The notes beneath the pieces are model-generated. The model was given only the letters and a program-made list of their open reading frames with translations. It searched no databases and had not been told where the DNA came from. Positions 24,579 to 33,880 of a stretch of 64,000 nt of DNA are shown here, one piece after another. Numbering within the stretch: the stretch's first letter is position 1; every line of letters starts with the position of its first letter. Made by a program: the position numbers and the translations under genes. The stretch comes from Fusibacter bizertensis (GTDB taxonomy: Bacteria > Bacillota > Clostridia > Peptostreptococcales > Acidaminobacteraceae), in the NCBI RefSeq assembly GCF_029914245.1, contig NZ_JARYZI010000015.1, forward strand, positions 1 to 64,000. The letters are read 5' to 3'.

Positions 24579-25765
24579 TGATAACTTTGATTTTATTAAT
24601 GATTATTTATCTCGCATTTATCAGTCTGGGATTGCCAGATGCTTTACTAGGTGTTGCGTGGCCACTTGTTAGACAAGAATGGATGATGGGACTAGATGCG
24701 GCGGGAATCATATCTATCGTGGTAACGGTAGGTACAATTTCTAGTAGTTTATTAAGCGGAAAATTAATTAAGCGATTTGGTGAGGGAAAGATTACACTGA
24801 TGAGTGGTCTTTTAACTGGATTTGCTTTACTGGGTTATTCTCTGGCGCCTTCTTTTATATGGTTTATATTTTTGGCGTTACCACTTGGATTTGGGGCTGG
24901 ATCAGTTGATACTGCTCTCAATCACTTCGTGGCAACTCATTTTAAAGCACACCATATGAACTGGCTTCATTCGTTTTGGGGCGTTGGTGCAACTGCAGGT
25001 CCTTTGTTAATGGGCTTTATCATTGCAAGTACAGGGTCTTGGAGAAAAGGATACCTTGTGGTTGCTCTCATACAGCTCTTTTTAGCAGCGATTATCTTCT
25101 TGAGTTTACCGCTTTGGAAGCGACATGCTACAGAGCAGGCTAATAAAGCAGATGAAGAAACGGAAGTGTTAAACGAAAACCATACAGATTCAAAACGTAT
25201 ATTCCTTAGACCAGGTGTTCCCTTTGCACTTTTGATTTTTATGGTTTATTGTGCTGGCGAGTTTGCCATGGGCTTATGGGGTGCGAGTTATTTGGTACAA
25301 AAAAGAGCGCTAACACTTAATTTAGCTGCGAGTTGGGTTGGCCTTTATTATGCAGGCATAACAGTTGGTAGAATATTAGCGGGATTTATCTCGTTTAAAC
25401 TTAGTAACAAACAGCTGATCACACTTGGGATTTTAATTGCATTAGCTGGAAGTATATTGTTAGTGGGCAATATTTCAGATCATCTTTCTATGATGGCATT
25501 TATCTTGATTGGACTTGGTTTCGCCCCAATTTTCCCTTCTATGGTACACGAAACACCGAAGCGATTTGGCAACAAAATAGCACAGAGTGTGATAGGGTAT
25601 CAAATGGCATCTGCTTATGTAGGCATTGCTGTTTTTCCGCCACTTCTTGGCGTTGTGATGCAGCGAACAAGCATAGGATTATATCCTGTGTTTATGCTAG
25701 CCTGCGTTATTTTACTTGGGATTTTAACTGTGCTTTTGAATCGAGCAACGAAAATTAAAACTTAG
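24578..25765 (+). CDS. Major facilitator superfamily transporter
   Basis: A 395-residue carrier with 12 predicted spans in two halves joined by a charged loop (about 185-210). The first loop carries LIKRFGEGKI, a form of the MFS A-motif, and the fourth span GFGAGSVDTALNHFVA together with HSFWGVGATAGP resembles the FucP-like sugar-transporter branch. The substrate is not evident. The GTG start at 24578 overlaps the preceding stop (TAGTG), with AGGAGG six bases upstream, so translation is coupled to the DUF3810 gene. Confidence 0.88.
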   Translation: MITLILLMIIYLAFISLGLPDALLGVAWPLVRQEWMMGLDAAGIISIVVTVGTISSSLLSGKLIKRFGEGKITLMSGLLTGFALLGYSLAPSFIWFIFLALPLGFGAGSVDTALNHFVATHFKAHHMNWLHSFWGVGATAGPLLMGFIIASTGSWRKGYLVVALIQLFLAAIIFLSLPLWKRHATEQANKADEETEVLNENHTDSKRIFLRPGVPFALLIFMVYCAGEFAMGLWGASYLVQKRALTLNLAASWVGLYYAGITVGRILAGFISFKLSNKQLITLGILIALAGSILLVGNISDHLSMMAFILIGLGFAPIFPSMVHETPKRFGNKIAQSVIGYQMASAYVGIAVFPPLLGVVMQRTSIGLYPVFMLACVILLGILTVLLNRATKIKT

Positions 25766-25873
25766 AATACACTTTAAAATAACTCAAAATATATGCGAAT
25801 TAAAGTTGATTATGTTACAATAAATTTAGGGGAGACGAGTATACAAATACTTTCATTGTGACGAGGAGGAACT

Positions 25874-26689
25874 ATGTCAATTGCAACGATCAATGGGTTG
25901 AATTTGTATTACGAGTTATTTGGAAACAAAGAAGCGAAAGAAACCATCGTTTTTATGAATGGTGTCATGGCTTCAACAACAAGCTGGATGGACCAAGTCC
26001 ACAGTTTTGTGAAGTTAGGTTACAGGGTGCTTTTACACGACTTTAGAGGTCAATTAAAGTCAGATAAACCGAAAGGCCCTTATAGTTTCAAGCTACATGT
26101 TGAGGACACCATAAATTTGATGCGATTTCTAGGGATTGAATCTGCACATCTAATTGGAACCTCTTACGGTGGTGAAGTATCAATGCGCATGGCGATTGAT
26201 TGTCCTGAGCGTGTTAAGAGCTTATCCATCATCAATTCAGTAAGCGAGCTAGATGATGTACTGCGTTATTTTGTAAGTGGATGGCTTAATTTAGCTGAAA
26301 TTGGAAATGGCGAGTTGTTTTTCAATGGGATGCTACCGAGTATTTATCATGAAAGCTATGTAAAGAAAAACAAATTGTTGTTAGAAAAACGGGCAAAAGC
26401 ATTTAATGAAACACCTAGCAGTTATTTTGAAGGACAAGTTGAACTTTATAAGACATTTTTAGATGATGTTTATATGACCAATGAGCTTTTTAAAATCAAA
26501 TGTCCTACAGTTGTGATTTGTGGAGAGAACGATATCTTAAAACCGGTTAAATTTTCTAAAATTATTGCAGATCATATTTCAGGTGCTGAACTGATTACTA
26601 TTCCAGACTGTGGTCATGTTACAATTTTTGAAAAACCAGAAACATTAAATTCTATCTTATTAGGGTTTATATTGAAACAATCACTTTAA
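25874..26689 (+). CDS. Alpha/beta hydrolase
   Basis: The 271-residue enzyme has an alpha/beta-hydrolase fold: FMNGVMAST (oxyanion region), LHDFRGQLKSDKP, the nucleophile in GTSYGGE (Ser about 97), the acid in CGENDILKP (about 220) and the His in DCGHVTIFEKP (about 248). It looks like the haloperoxidase/3-oxoadipate enol-lactonase or BioH group, but the substrate cannot be read from the sequence. ATG follows GAGGAGGAACT. A strong terminator follows at 26701. Confidence 0.9.
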   Translation: MSIATINGLNLYYELFGNKEAKETIVFMNGVMASTTSWMDQVHSFVKLGYRVLLHDFRGQLKSDKPKGPYSFKLHVEDTINLMRFLGIESAHLIGTSYGGEVSMRMAIDCPERVKSLSIINSVSELDDVLRYFVSGWLNLAEIGNGELFFNGMLPSIYHESYVKKNKLLLEKRAKAFNETPSSYFEGQVELYKTFLDDVYMTNELFKIKCPTVVICGENDILKPVKFSKIIADHISGAELITIPDCGHVTIFEKPETLNSILLGFILKQSL

Positions 26690-26700
26690 ACATAAAGTAA

Positions 26701-26753
26701 AAGAGAAAATAAAGAATGGATTGATTCCGTCTTTATTTTCTCTTATTTTTTTA
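26701..26753. terminator. Bidirectional terminator
   Basis: AAGAGAAAATAAAGA pairs with TCTTTATTTTCTCTT around a 14-base loop, with a T-run to the right and A-rich sequence to the left. It serves the hydrolase gene and the convergent namA. Confidence 0.88.
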
Positions 26754-26771
26754 CTTAAAAAGAGTTACCAT

Positions 26772-27812
26772 TTATCTAGATGTTTTCCATCTCGAATACT
26801 GAACTGGCGTATAGTCAATTTCTTGTTTTAAATCTTCAGCAGCATGCAGTGCAAAATAAGGATCGATCAATAGTTGTCTACCTAAAAAAACAAGTTCTGC
26901 ACGTTCGTTGCGGATGATTTCCTCAGCCATCTGTGCAGTCTTTATACGACCACCAGCCATAACGGGGTACTGTGTGCGTGCTTTAATTATCTCAGCAAAT
27001 TTTGTTTGATAGCCATCGAAAGTATGAATTCTTGCAGGTACAACGCCGCCTGAACTTACGTTTATAAGGTCAATCCCAGAATCTTTAAGTGTTAATAATG
27101 CATCACTTATAGTATAAGAGGTGTTCCCACCCTCGGCATAATCTTCAGCAGAAACTCTAAAGAAAATAGGAAGTTCCTCTGGCCAAGCTTGTCTTACTGA
27201 AGAGAGTATATCTTTTATAAAACGCGTACCAAATGCTTCATTATAGCTAAATTTATCTTCGCGTAAGTTTGTGAGTGGAGATAAAAATTCGTTGATGAGA
27301 TATCCATGTGCTCCGTGTAACTCGATCACGTCAAATCCTGCTTCTTTTGCGCGCCTAGTTGCTTCTTCGAAAGCATAGATAACATCTACAATATCACGCT
27401 CTGTCATCTCTCTAGGGATCCTTAATGATAAGTCTTCGTCATCAAAATTAATCGGTGAGGGTGCAATAATGTCTTCACTTAAGACGCCACATTTTCGTCC
27501 TGCATGTGCAAGTTGAATCCCAGCGAGAGCACCATGTCGATGTATTCCATCCACTATCTCTTTAAGGCCATCAACGTGAGCATCACTCCAAATCCCTAGA
27601 TCATTTGCTGATATTCTCCCTCTAGATTCTACAGCAGTAGCTTCTAATATAACAAGTGAAACACCACCCATTGCGCGTGTCTCATAATGTGTTTTATGGA
27701 ATGGTTTTACAAAACCATAGTTATCTGAACTATACATACACATAGGTGCCATGACAATTCTATTTCTAAGTGTGACACCTTTGATTTTTAACGGACTAAA
27801 TAATTGATTCAT
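26772..27812 (-). CDS. namA: NADPH dehydrogenase NamA, old yellow enzyme family (YqjM type)
   Basis: The 346-residue flavoenzyme matches YqjM/NamA: the N-terminal APMCMYSS with the flavin-tuning Cys, QLAHAGRKC, the substrate-binding ELHGAHGYLINEFLSP segment, FRVSAEDYAEGG and the C-terminal FLGRQLLIDPYF with RW near the end. It binds FMN and reduces activated C=C bonds of enones and nitro compounds using NADPH. ATG is preceded by AGGAGGTAGTATAAG. It is divergent from the pyruvate carboxylase gene, and the 232-base intergenic space holds promoters for both. Confidence 0.94.
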   Translation of the reverse strand: MNQLFSPLKIKGVTLRNRIVMAPMCMYSSDNYGFVKPFHKTHYETRAMGGVSLVILEATAVESRGRISANDLGIWSDAHVDGLKEIVDGIHRHGALAGIQLAHAGRKCGVLSEDIIAPSPINFDDEDLSLRIPREMTERDIVDVIYAFEEATRRAKEAGFDVIELHGAHGYLINEFLSPLTNLREDKFSYNEAFGTRFIKDILSSVRQAWPEELPIFFRVSAEDYAEGGNTSYTISDALLTLKDSGIDLINVSSGGVVPARIHTFDGYQTKFAEIIKARTQYPVMAGGRIKTAQMAEEIIRNERAELVFLGRQLLIDPYFALHAAEDLKQEIDYTPVQYSRWKTSR

Positions 27813-27982
27813 CTTATACTACCTCCTGATATTATTTTGTGCTTCGAAATAAATATACCCCATGACTAATATGAAAAACAAGGATAATGTAAAAAAACTA
27901 TAAACTTTATACCGTGCATAAAAACCAATCATGTACTTTTTATAAAATCCGTAATATAAAATATTTTTTATCGTAAAAGTTC

Positions 27983-28010
27983 GTGACAAATCCGTAACAT
28001 ATGGCATAAT
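27983..28010 (+). promoter_or_regulatory. Sigma-A-type promoter of the pyruvate carboxylase gene
   Basis: GTGACA at 27983-27988 and CATAAT at 28005-28010 with a 16-base spacer; transcription would begin about 28 bases before the pyc ATG, leaving room for the GGAGG site only. Confidence 0.55.
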
Positions 28011-28044
28011 AGAATATAAAAACAGAAGTCTGTGGAGGTATAGA

Positions 28045-31000
28045 ATGCAAAAATTCAAACGCGTCTTAGTTGCAAATCGTGGCGAAATTGCAATTAGGAT
28101 TTTTAGAGCATGTCATGAACTTGGCATACGGACAGTGGCCATTTATTCTGAAGAGGACAAAGCTTCGCTCTTTCGAACAAAAGCAGATGAATCTTATCAA
28201 GTAGGTAAGGGGAAGAGTCCTGTTGATGCTTATTTAAATATAGATGAAATCATTCAACTCGCTAAGAAAAAAGGCGTTGATGCCATCCATCCGGGTTATG
28301 GGTTTCTATCAGAAAACCCTGAATTTGCGCGTAAATGTGAAGAGGCTGGGGTCGTATTTATCGGACCGACTGCTTCTATGATGAACAGTCTAGGTGATAA
28401 AATCAAGTCAAAACAAGTGGCGATCAAAGTAGGTGTACCGGTTATTCCAGGTATTGAGAAGCCTATTTTAACAGATGAAGAAGCACATGAAGCAGCAAAT
28501 CTGTGTGGTTATCCAGTGATCCTTAAAGCATCGGCAGGTGGCGGTGGAAGAGGGATGCGAATTGTTAGACATGCTGAAGATTTGGTGAGAGAATACCAGA
28601 GTGCTAAGAGTGAAGCGAGAAAGGCTTTTGGAGTTGAAGATGTCTTTATAGAAAAATACCTAGAAAGTCCAAAACATATAGAAGTCCAAGTGTTGGGGGA
28701 TAATTATGGTGGTTTGGTACATTTATATGAAAGAGATTGCTCAATACAAAGAAGACATCAAAAAGTTGTAGAATATACGCCAGCATTTACCTTGACTGAA
28801 GAAAAAAGAAATGCAATTTGTGCAGATGCTTTAAAAATTGCGGGAGCAGTGAACTACCGAAATGCAGGAACCTGTGAGTTCTTAGTCGACAAATCTGGCA
28901 AGCATTATTTCATAGAGATGAATCCAAGGATCCAAGTTGAACATACCGTGACGGAGATGCTCACTGGTATCGATATCGTTCAAAGTCAAATTATGATTGC
29001 ACAAGGTCTAGCACTTGATTCTAAAGAAGTGGGCATACCAAATCAAGAGAGTGTTGTTCCAAGAGGTTTTGCAATCCAGTGCCGTATCACAACTGAAGAC
29101 CCATCAAACAATTTTGCGCCTGATACTGGTCGGATTGATGTGTACCGTTCCGGTTCAGGTTTTGGTATCAGACTTGATGGGGGCAACGGATTTACTGGTG
29201 CTGTTATAAGTCCGTACTACGATAGCTTACTTGTCAAAGCAACATCTCATGGTAGGACATGGGAAGATGCGATCCGCAAGTCCTTAAGAGCACTTGGTGA
29301 GATGAAGATCCAAGGTGTTAAAACCAATATAGCCTTTTTAATAAATGTGCTCAACCACGAGAAGTTCGTCCAAGGAGAATGTGATACCAACTTTATCGCA
29401 GAAAATCGGTCTTTATTTGAAATTACAGCAAAAGCTGATGTAGAGTATAAAGTGCTCTCATTTATCGGTGAAAAAGTGGTCAATCACACTAAGGGTGAAA
29501 AGGAAGAATTTGATGTCCCAAGAGTCCCAATTTATGATAAAAACGTTGCTAAATCTAGTTTATATGGTACAAAACAAATTTTGGACACAAAAGGTGCTAA
29601 AGGACTTGTAGATTGGATTCACGGTCAAAATAAATTGTTACTAACAGATACGACTATGCGAGATGCGCAGCAATCTTTGATTGCGACAAGGATGAGAACG
29701 GTAGATATCAAGAAAGTAGCGTCTGCAACAGCGCATCATGCAAGTGATTTGTTTTCACTTGAGATGTGGGGTGGAGCGACTTTTGATGTTGCATATCGTT
29801 TCCTTAACGAGTCCCCATGGGAGAGACTTGACTTAGTGAGAGAGAAAATCCCGAACATTATTCTTCAAATGCTAATTAGAGGTGCAAATGCTGTAGGCTA
29901 TAAAAACTATCCTGACAATGTCGTCAGAGCATTTATCAAAGAATCAGCAAAAAGAGGGATTGATGTTTTTAGAATCTTTGACTCGCTCAACTGGCAAAAA
30001 GGTATGGAAATCGCAATAGATGAAGTACTAAATACTGGAAAAGTTGCAGAAGCATGTATTTGCTATACTGGCGATATCTTAGATGCTTACAGAGATAAGT
30101 ACTCTCTTCAGTATTATGTTGATAAAGCGAAAGCACTTGAAAAAACGGGTGCTCATATCCTATGTATCAAGGATATGTCGGCGCTTTTAAAACCATATGC
30201 TGCGTCTAAACTCGTGAAGGCACTAAAGAATGAAGTGTCTATGCCTGTGCACCTTCACACACATGATACGACTGGCAATGGCGTTTCTACCATCTTGATG
30301 GCTGCTGAGGCTGGCGTTGATATCGTAGATACAGCGATGTCGAGTATGTCTGGACTTACATCTCAACCTGCGCTCAACGCAGTGGTTGCTGCACTTGAAA
30401 ATACAGAAAGAGACACACATCTCAACCTAAGTAGTTTGCAAAATATCAGTGATTACTGGCAAGATGTTAGACCTGTATACAAGCAGTTTGAATCGGACTT
30501 AAAGTCGACCTCCGCTGAGATTTATAAATATGAGATACCAGGTGGTCAATATTCTAACTTAAAACCACAAGTAGACAGTTTTGGACTTGGGCATCGTTTT
30601 GGTGAAGTTAAAGAGATGTTTAGGATGGTAAATGATCTATTTGGAGATATTGTCAAAGTAACACCTTCTTCAAAAGCTGTTGGAGATATGGCGATTTTCA
30701 TGGTACAAAACGATTTGACACCAGAGAATCTAATTGAAAAGGGTTCTGACCTAGCTTTCCCGGACTCAGTAGTGGCTTATTTTAGTGGTATGATGGGGCA
30801 ACCTGATGGTGGGTTCCCTATAGAGCTTCAACAAATTGTCTTGAAGGGTGATGTACCGATTACTGGTCGCCCAGGTGAACAACTTCCAGATGAAGATTTT
30901 ATCGCTATAAAAGAAATGCTAAGTGAAAAGTATAAGCGTGACTTTGATATGGATGAAGTCTTGAGCTATGCACTATACCCAAAAGTATTTGAAGACCACT

Positions 31001-31488
31001 TAAAATATAAAGCAGAACATGGTGATCTTTCAAGAGTGGGATCAGATGTATTTTTCCATGGGATGTATGAGGGTGAAACTTGTGAGGTAGAAATCGCATC
31101 AGGTAAGAAATTGATCGTGAAACTACTTGAAATTGGTAAAGTTAACAATGTTGGAAGCGTGAGACTTACCTATGATGTCAACGGGAATAGACGAGAGGTT
31201 TACATCAAAGACAGAGGTTCAAAGTTTGAAGCAGTGGTTCAACAATCTATCATGGCAGATCCTGATAACCAGTTTGAAGTAGGCTCTTCAATTCCTGGAA
31301 AAGTAGTAAAAGTAATGGTAAAAGTTGGCGATGATGTAGTTGAGAATCAAGTGGTTGCAGTTGTAGAAGCCATGAAGATGGAGACCAGTGTCGTGGTTTT
31401 GGCAGATGGTGTGATATCAGATATCTATGCCAAAGAAGGGATGCAAGTTAAATCAGGAGAACTGCTCATGAAATTAGAAAAAAAATAA
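28045..31488 (+). CDS. pyc: Pyruvate carboxylase
   Basis: A full-length, single-chain 1147-residue enzyme. The biotin carboxylase domain (about 1-450) has the ATP-grasp loop KASAGGGGRGMR and MNPRIQVEHTVTE. The carboxyltransferase domain (about 530-800) starts at TDTTMRDAQQSL and holds metal ligands in HLHTHDTTGNG. A PYC_OADA region follows, and the biotin carrier domain (about 1075-1147) has the biotinylated Lys in VEAMKMET (about 1111). It makes oxaloacetate from pyruvate, feeding the reductive branch to succinate and on to the methylmalonyl-CoA mutase at 61.8 kb. ATG follows GTGGAGGTATAGA. Confidence 0.97.
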   Translation: MQKFKRVLVANRGEIAIRIFRACHELGIRTVAIYSEEDKASLFRTKADESYQVGKGKSPVDAYLNIDEIIQLAKKKGVDAIHPGYGFLSENPEFARKCEEAGVVFIGPTASMMNSLGDKIKSKQVAIKVGVPVIPGIEKPILTDEEAHEAANLCGYPVILKASAGGGGRGMRIVRHAEDLVREYQSAKSEARKAFGVEDVFIEKYLESPKHIEVQVLGDNYGGLVHLYERDCSIQRRHQKVVEYTPAFTLTEEKRNAICADALKIAGAVNYRNAGTCEFLVDKSGKHYFIEMNPRIQVEHTVTEMLTGIDIVQSQIMIAQGLALDSKEVGIPNQESVVPRGFAIQCRITTEDPSNNFAPDTGRIDVYRSGSGFGIRLDGGNGFTGAVISPYYDSLLVKATSHGRTWEDAIRKSLRALGEMKIQGVKTNIAFLINVLNHEKFVQGECDTNFIAENRSLFEITAKADVEYKVLSFIGEKVVNHTKGEKEEFDVPRVPIYDKNVAKSSLYGTKQILDTKGAKGLVDWIHGQNKLLLTDTTMRDAQQSLIATRMRTVDIKKVASATAHHASDLFSLEMWGGATFDVAYRFLNESPWERLDLVREKIPNIILQMLIRGANAVGYKNYPDNVVRAFIKESAKRGIDVFRIFDSLNWQKGMEIAIDEVLNTGKVAEACICYTGDILDAYRDKYSLQYYVDKAKALEKTGAHILCIKDMSALLKPYAASKLVKALKNEVSMPVHLHTHDTTGNGVSTILMAAEAGVDIVDTAMSSMSGLTSQPALNAVVAALENTERDTHLNLSSLQNISDYWQDVRPVYKQFESDLKSTSAEIYKYEIPGGQYSNLKPQVDSFGLGHRFGEVKEMFRMVNDLFGDIVKVTPSSKAVGDMAIFMVQNDLTPENLIEKGSDLAFPDSVVAYFSGMMGQPDGGFPIELQQIVLKGDVPITGRPGEQLPDEDFIAIKEMLSEKYKRDFDMDEVLSYALYPKVFEDHLKYKAEHGDLSRVGSDVFFHGMYEGETCEVEIASGKKLIVKLLEIGKVNNVGSVRLTYDVNGNRREVYIKDRGSKFEAVVQQSIMADPDNQFEVGSSIPGKVVKVMVKVGDDVVENQVVAVVEAMKMETSVVVLADGVISDIYAKEGMQVKSGELLMKLEKK

Positions 31489-31580
31489 GGTACTGTGAAT
31501 AGCAGTTTCATTTGGGTATAAATTCAATAAGGTTGAATTTAATGAGGATGAATTCTAATTACTTATACAAGGGAGGCAAT

Positions 31581-32282
31581 ATGTATCATTTGATTACGGG
31601 TGGAAGCTCAGGGCTCGGATATGAGATTGCAAAGCACTTGATTTTAATGGATGAACATGTCATTATACTAGGGCGTAATGTAGATAAGTTAGAAAATGCA
31701 ACCAATAAACTCAAAGAAATTTCAAGAAAAGCAGATGTCCTATCTTATAGTTTGGATATATCGATTGAGGAGGACATAGACGCCTTTATCGATACACTAG
31801 AAACTTCAGGCAAGCCCATCAAACAACTCTACAATGTTGCTGGGACAACTTTTTATGGGAAAATAAGTGACATACACAAAGAAGATATTGACAAAGTACT
31901 AAAAAGTAATATGATTGGTTTGATGTTATTTACGTCTAAGATGGTTGGTTTCATGCTTAACGAACCTTATGAGGATAAGAGAATCATCAGTGTACTTTCT
32001 ACAGCTGCATTAAAGGGGAAAAAGTTCGAAACGATCTATAACGCAGCAAAATGGGGTGCAAGAGGTTACCTTGAATCATTAAGAGACGAACTAACAGAGA
32101 CTAAAATTGAAGTGATCAATGTCTTTCCAGGGGGGATGAAAACTGATTTTTGGAAAGATTCAGCTTCGGGATATGATGTAGATCATTTTATGGACCCAGC
32201 AGATGTAGCAAGAAACATCGTGAAAGTCGCGATGGATACCAAAGTATATGTGACGGATATTACAATTGGTAGACCCAAATAA
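31581..32282 (+). CDS. Short-chain dehydrogenase/reductase
   Basis: The 233-residue SDR has the cofactor loop TGGSSGLG (about residues 5-12), LDIS, the YNVAGTT strand end in place of the usual NNAG (NVAG), a Ser in SVLSTAA and the catalytic YNAAK. It probably uses NADP(H), given the following GRNVDKL. The substrate is unknown. The start is ATG 31581 behind GGGAGGCAAT; the frame is open for 23 more codons upstream but without a ribosome site. It lies 92 bases after pyc and 18 before the MscS gene, probably in the same transcript. Confidence 0.88.
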   Translation: MYHLITGGSSGLGYEIAKHLILMDEHVIILGRNVDKLENATNKLKEISRKADVLSYSLDISIEEDIDAFIDTLETSGKPIKQLYNVAGTTFYGKISDIHKEDIDKVLKSNMIGLMLFTSKMVGFMLNEPYEDKRIISVLSTAALKGKKFETIYNAAKWGARGYLESLRDELTETKIEVINVFPGGMKTDFWKDSASGYDVDHFMDPADVARNIVKVAMDTKVYVTDITIGRPK

Positions 32283-32300
32283 GGATAAGAAGGAATGTAA

Positions 32301-33146
32301 ATGGAAGAAATAATCAGTTACCTCAGTCATCACACAACAGCACAGAAAGTGCTAATCTCATTTGTATTGATTGTCATCAATATACTGGTGGTACAATTTA
32401 CAAGTAAGATTTTATTTAGAGCAGTTAAAAATTCAAGTACTTATTATAATTTACGTAAACGATTTTCTTTCACATTTACACTGATTCTTATAGTACTGAT
32501 TCTTTTGGTTTGGTCAGAATCGAAGTTAGATTTAACCACTTACATGGGCTTTATATCTGCCGGAATCGCCATTGCACTTAGAGAAATTTTTACCAATATT
32601 GCCGCTTGGTTTATCATTGTTTTTCAAAAACCGTTTGAAGTGGGTGATCGGATCAATGTAAATGGTCAGACGGGTGATATCATAGATATTAAGCTTTTCC
32701 AGATTGTTTTGTTAGAAGTATCATCTATCGATTTTGGTGAACAAAGTACAGGTCGTATTGTACATGTACCTAACAACTTTATATTTATACATTCTATTAC
32801 CAATGCGAACAAGGGGTTCGATTATATTTGGAATGAGATTGAAGTGAGGTTAACGATAGATAGTGACTGGGAAGTCGCAAAAAAAATGCTAGACGAAATT
32901 ATCAATCAACATGCTCTCAATTTAACGCCTGGCGTTAAAGAAAGTATCTATGAAGCTTCAAAAAAATACATGCTTTACTATAGAAATTTGACGCCAATTG
33001 TTTATGTTAACGTAAAAGATGGTTATATAGCACTAGATGTACGTTATCTTTGTGAAACTCGTAAAGCTAGAGTCACTGAAAATGACATATGGAAGGCAAT
33101 TTTGATTGCTTTTAAGACGAATGATCAAATCAAAATGCATCAATGA
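32301..33146 (+). CDS. MscS family mechanosensitive ion channel
   Basis: The 281-residue protein has three N-terminal spans (about 15-38, 55-72, 75-112); the third, pore-lining span runs into the family signature FQKPFEVGDRINVNGQTGDI, with HVPNNFIF as the next conserved strand of the beta domain. It should open as a large unselective pore when the membrane is stretched. ATG follows AGGAATGTAA. It is the last gene before the second cobalamin riboswitch; no terminator is seen after it. Confidence 0.9.
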   Translation: MEEIISYLSHHTTAQKVLISFVLIVINILVVQFTSKILFRAVKNSSTYYNLRKRFSFTFTLILIVLILLVWSESKLDLTTYMGFISAGIAIALREIFTNIAAWFIIVFQKPFEVGDRINVNGQTGDIIDIKLFQIVLLEVSSIDFGEQSTGRIVHVPNNFIFIHSITNANKGFDYIWNEIEVRLTIDSDWEVAKKMLDEIINQHALNLTPGVKESIYEASKKYMLYYRNLTPIVYVNVKDGYIALDVRYLCETRKARVTENDIWKAILIAFKTNDQIKMHQ

Positions 33147-33161
33147 GTATCAAAAAAGGCT

Positions 33162-33189
33162 TTGACAATTAATAAACACATGTTATTAT
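33162..33189 (+). promoter_or_regulatory. Sigma-A-type promoter of the cobalamin biosynthesis operon
   Basis: A perfect TTGACA at 33162-33167 and TATTAT at 33184-33189 with a 16-base spacer, about 20 bases before the riboswitch aptamer. Confidence 0.75.
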
Positions 33190-33211
33190 GGTGATACAAC
33201 TTCATAAGCGT

Positions 33212-33377
33212 TTTCGGTCCTTTTGTTTACAAAAGGTTAATAGGGAATGAGGTGAAAAACCTCAGCAGCCCCCGCTACTGTAAAGATGTACGAAATCTCA
33301 CAAGCCACTGATTATTGGGAAGGCGAGAAAGTAGGATGATATCTGAGCCAGGAGACCTGCCAAGACGATGTAACATA
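33212..33377 (+). promoter_or_regulatory. Cobalamin riboswitch 2 (aptamer)
   Basis: The aptamer parts are all present: TCGGTCC...TTAATAGGGAATGAGG, CCTCAGCAGCCCCCGCTACT, AGCCACTG...TTGGGAAGG, and the B12 box GAGCCAGGAGACCTGCC (33345-33361). It lies upstream of cbiX, the first of 19 genes, and is expected to shut the operon off when B12 is plentiful. Confidence 0.97.
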
Positions 33378-33422
33378 AAATCTCGGTGGGAGATTTACTT
33401 GATACGCAATTTTTGTATTTAG

Positions 33423-33447
33423 GACACACCGATAGGTGTGTCTTTTT
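33423..33447 (+). terminator. Expression-platform terminator of riboswitch 2
   Basis: GACACACC pairs perfectly with GGTGTGTC around GATA and is followed by six T residues. It lies 46 bases before the cbiX start. Confidence 0.88.
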
Positions 33448-33493
33448 TGTTGCTTAAAATAAGTTTAAGCAAAAGATTATTTGGAGGTTAGAT

Positions 33494-33880
33494 ATGGAAA
33501 ATAAAAATTTACTGGAAAAAGCGACACTTATCATTGCACATGGGAGTAAAGTCGCTGAGACTGATAAGATCATGAACCAATATATGGAAGCATTGAGACA
33601 ACAATTTCCGAGTGAGCGTTTTGAAAAATGTTATCTACAGCTAATGGCACCACTTTTAGATGATGTAATCACAGCGCTTTACGAAGATGGGGTTAAAGAA
33701 ATTGTAGCATTTCCACTATTCTTATTTAACGGTAACCATATTAAAGAGGATATCCCTCAAGCACTTGATGCACTAAGAGAAAAACATAAAGACTTAAAAA
33801 TAACTTTTTTAAGCAACATTGGTTTTGACGAAAAACTAGTGACATTAATTGGAGAAAGGGTTGGTCTTCTATGCGTATAG
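33494..33880 (+). CDS. cbiX: Sirohydrochlorin cobaltochelatase, short CbiX type
   Basis: A 128-residue single-domain chelatase of the CbiX short form, with the metal-handling histidines in LIIAHGSK (about residue 16) and in FLFNGNHIKEDIP (about 79). It inserts Co2+ into sirohydrochlorin, the entry step of the anaerobic B12 route. ATG follows TTGGAGGTTAGAT. It is the first gene after riboswitch 2 and overlaps cbiC by 10 bases. Short forms act as homodimers, like archaeal CbiX-S; most Firmicutes have the two-domain form or CbiK. Confidence 0.9.
   Translation: MENKNLLEKATLIIAHGSKVAETDKIMNQYMEALRQQFPSERFEKCYLQLMAPLLDDVITALYEDGVKEIVAFPLFLFNGNHIKEDIPQALDALREKHKDLKITFLSNIGFDEKLVTLIGERVGLLCV

Noticed and set aside
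27819-27932. Minus-strand 37-codon frame with one hydrophobic span, ending in the ribosome site of namA
   Set aside because: The stop overlaps the namA ribosome site in a way that could couple translation, but there is no ribosome site before its ATG and the region must hold the namA and pyc promoters. Not supported enough to list as a gene.
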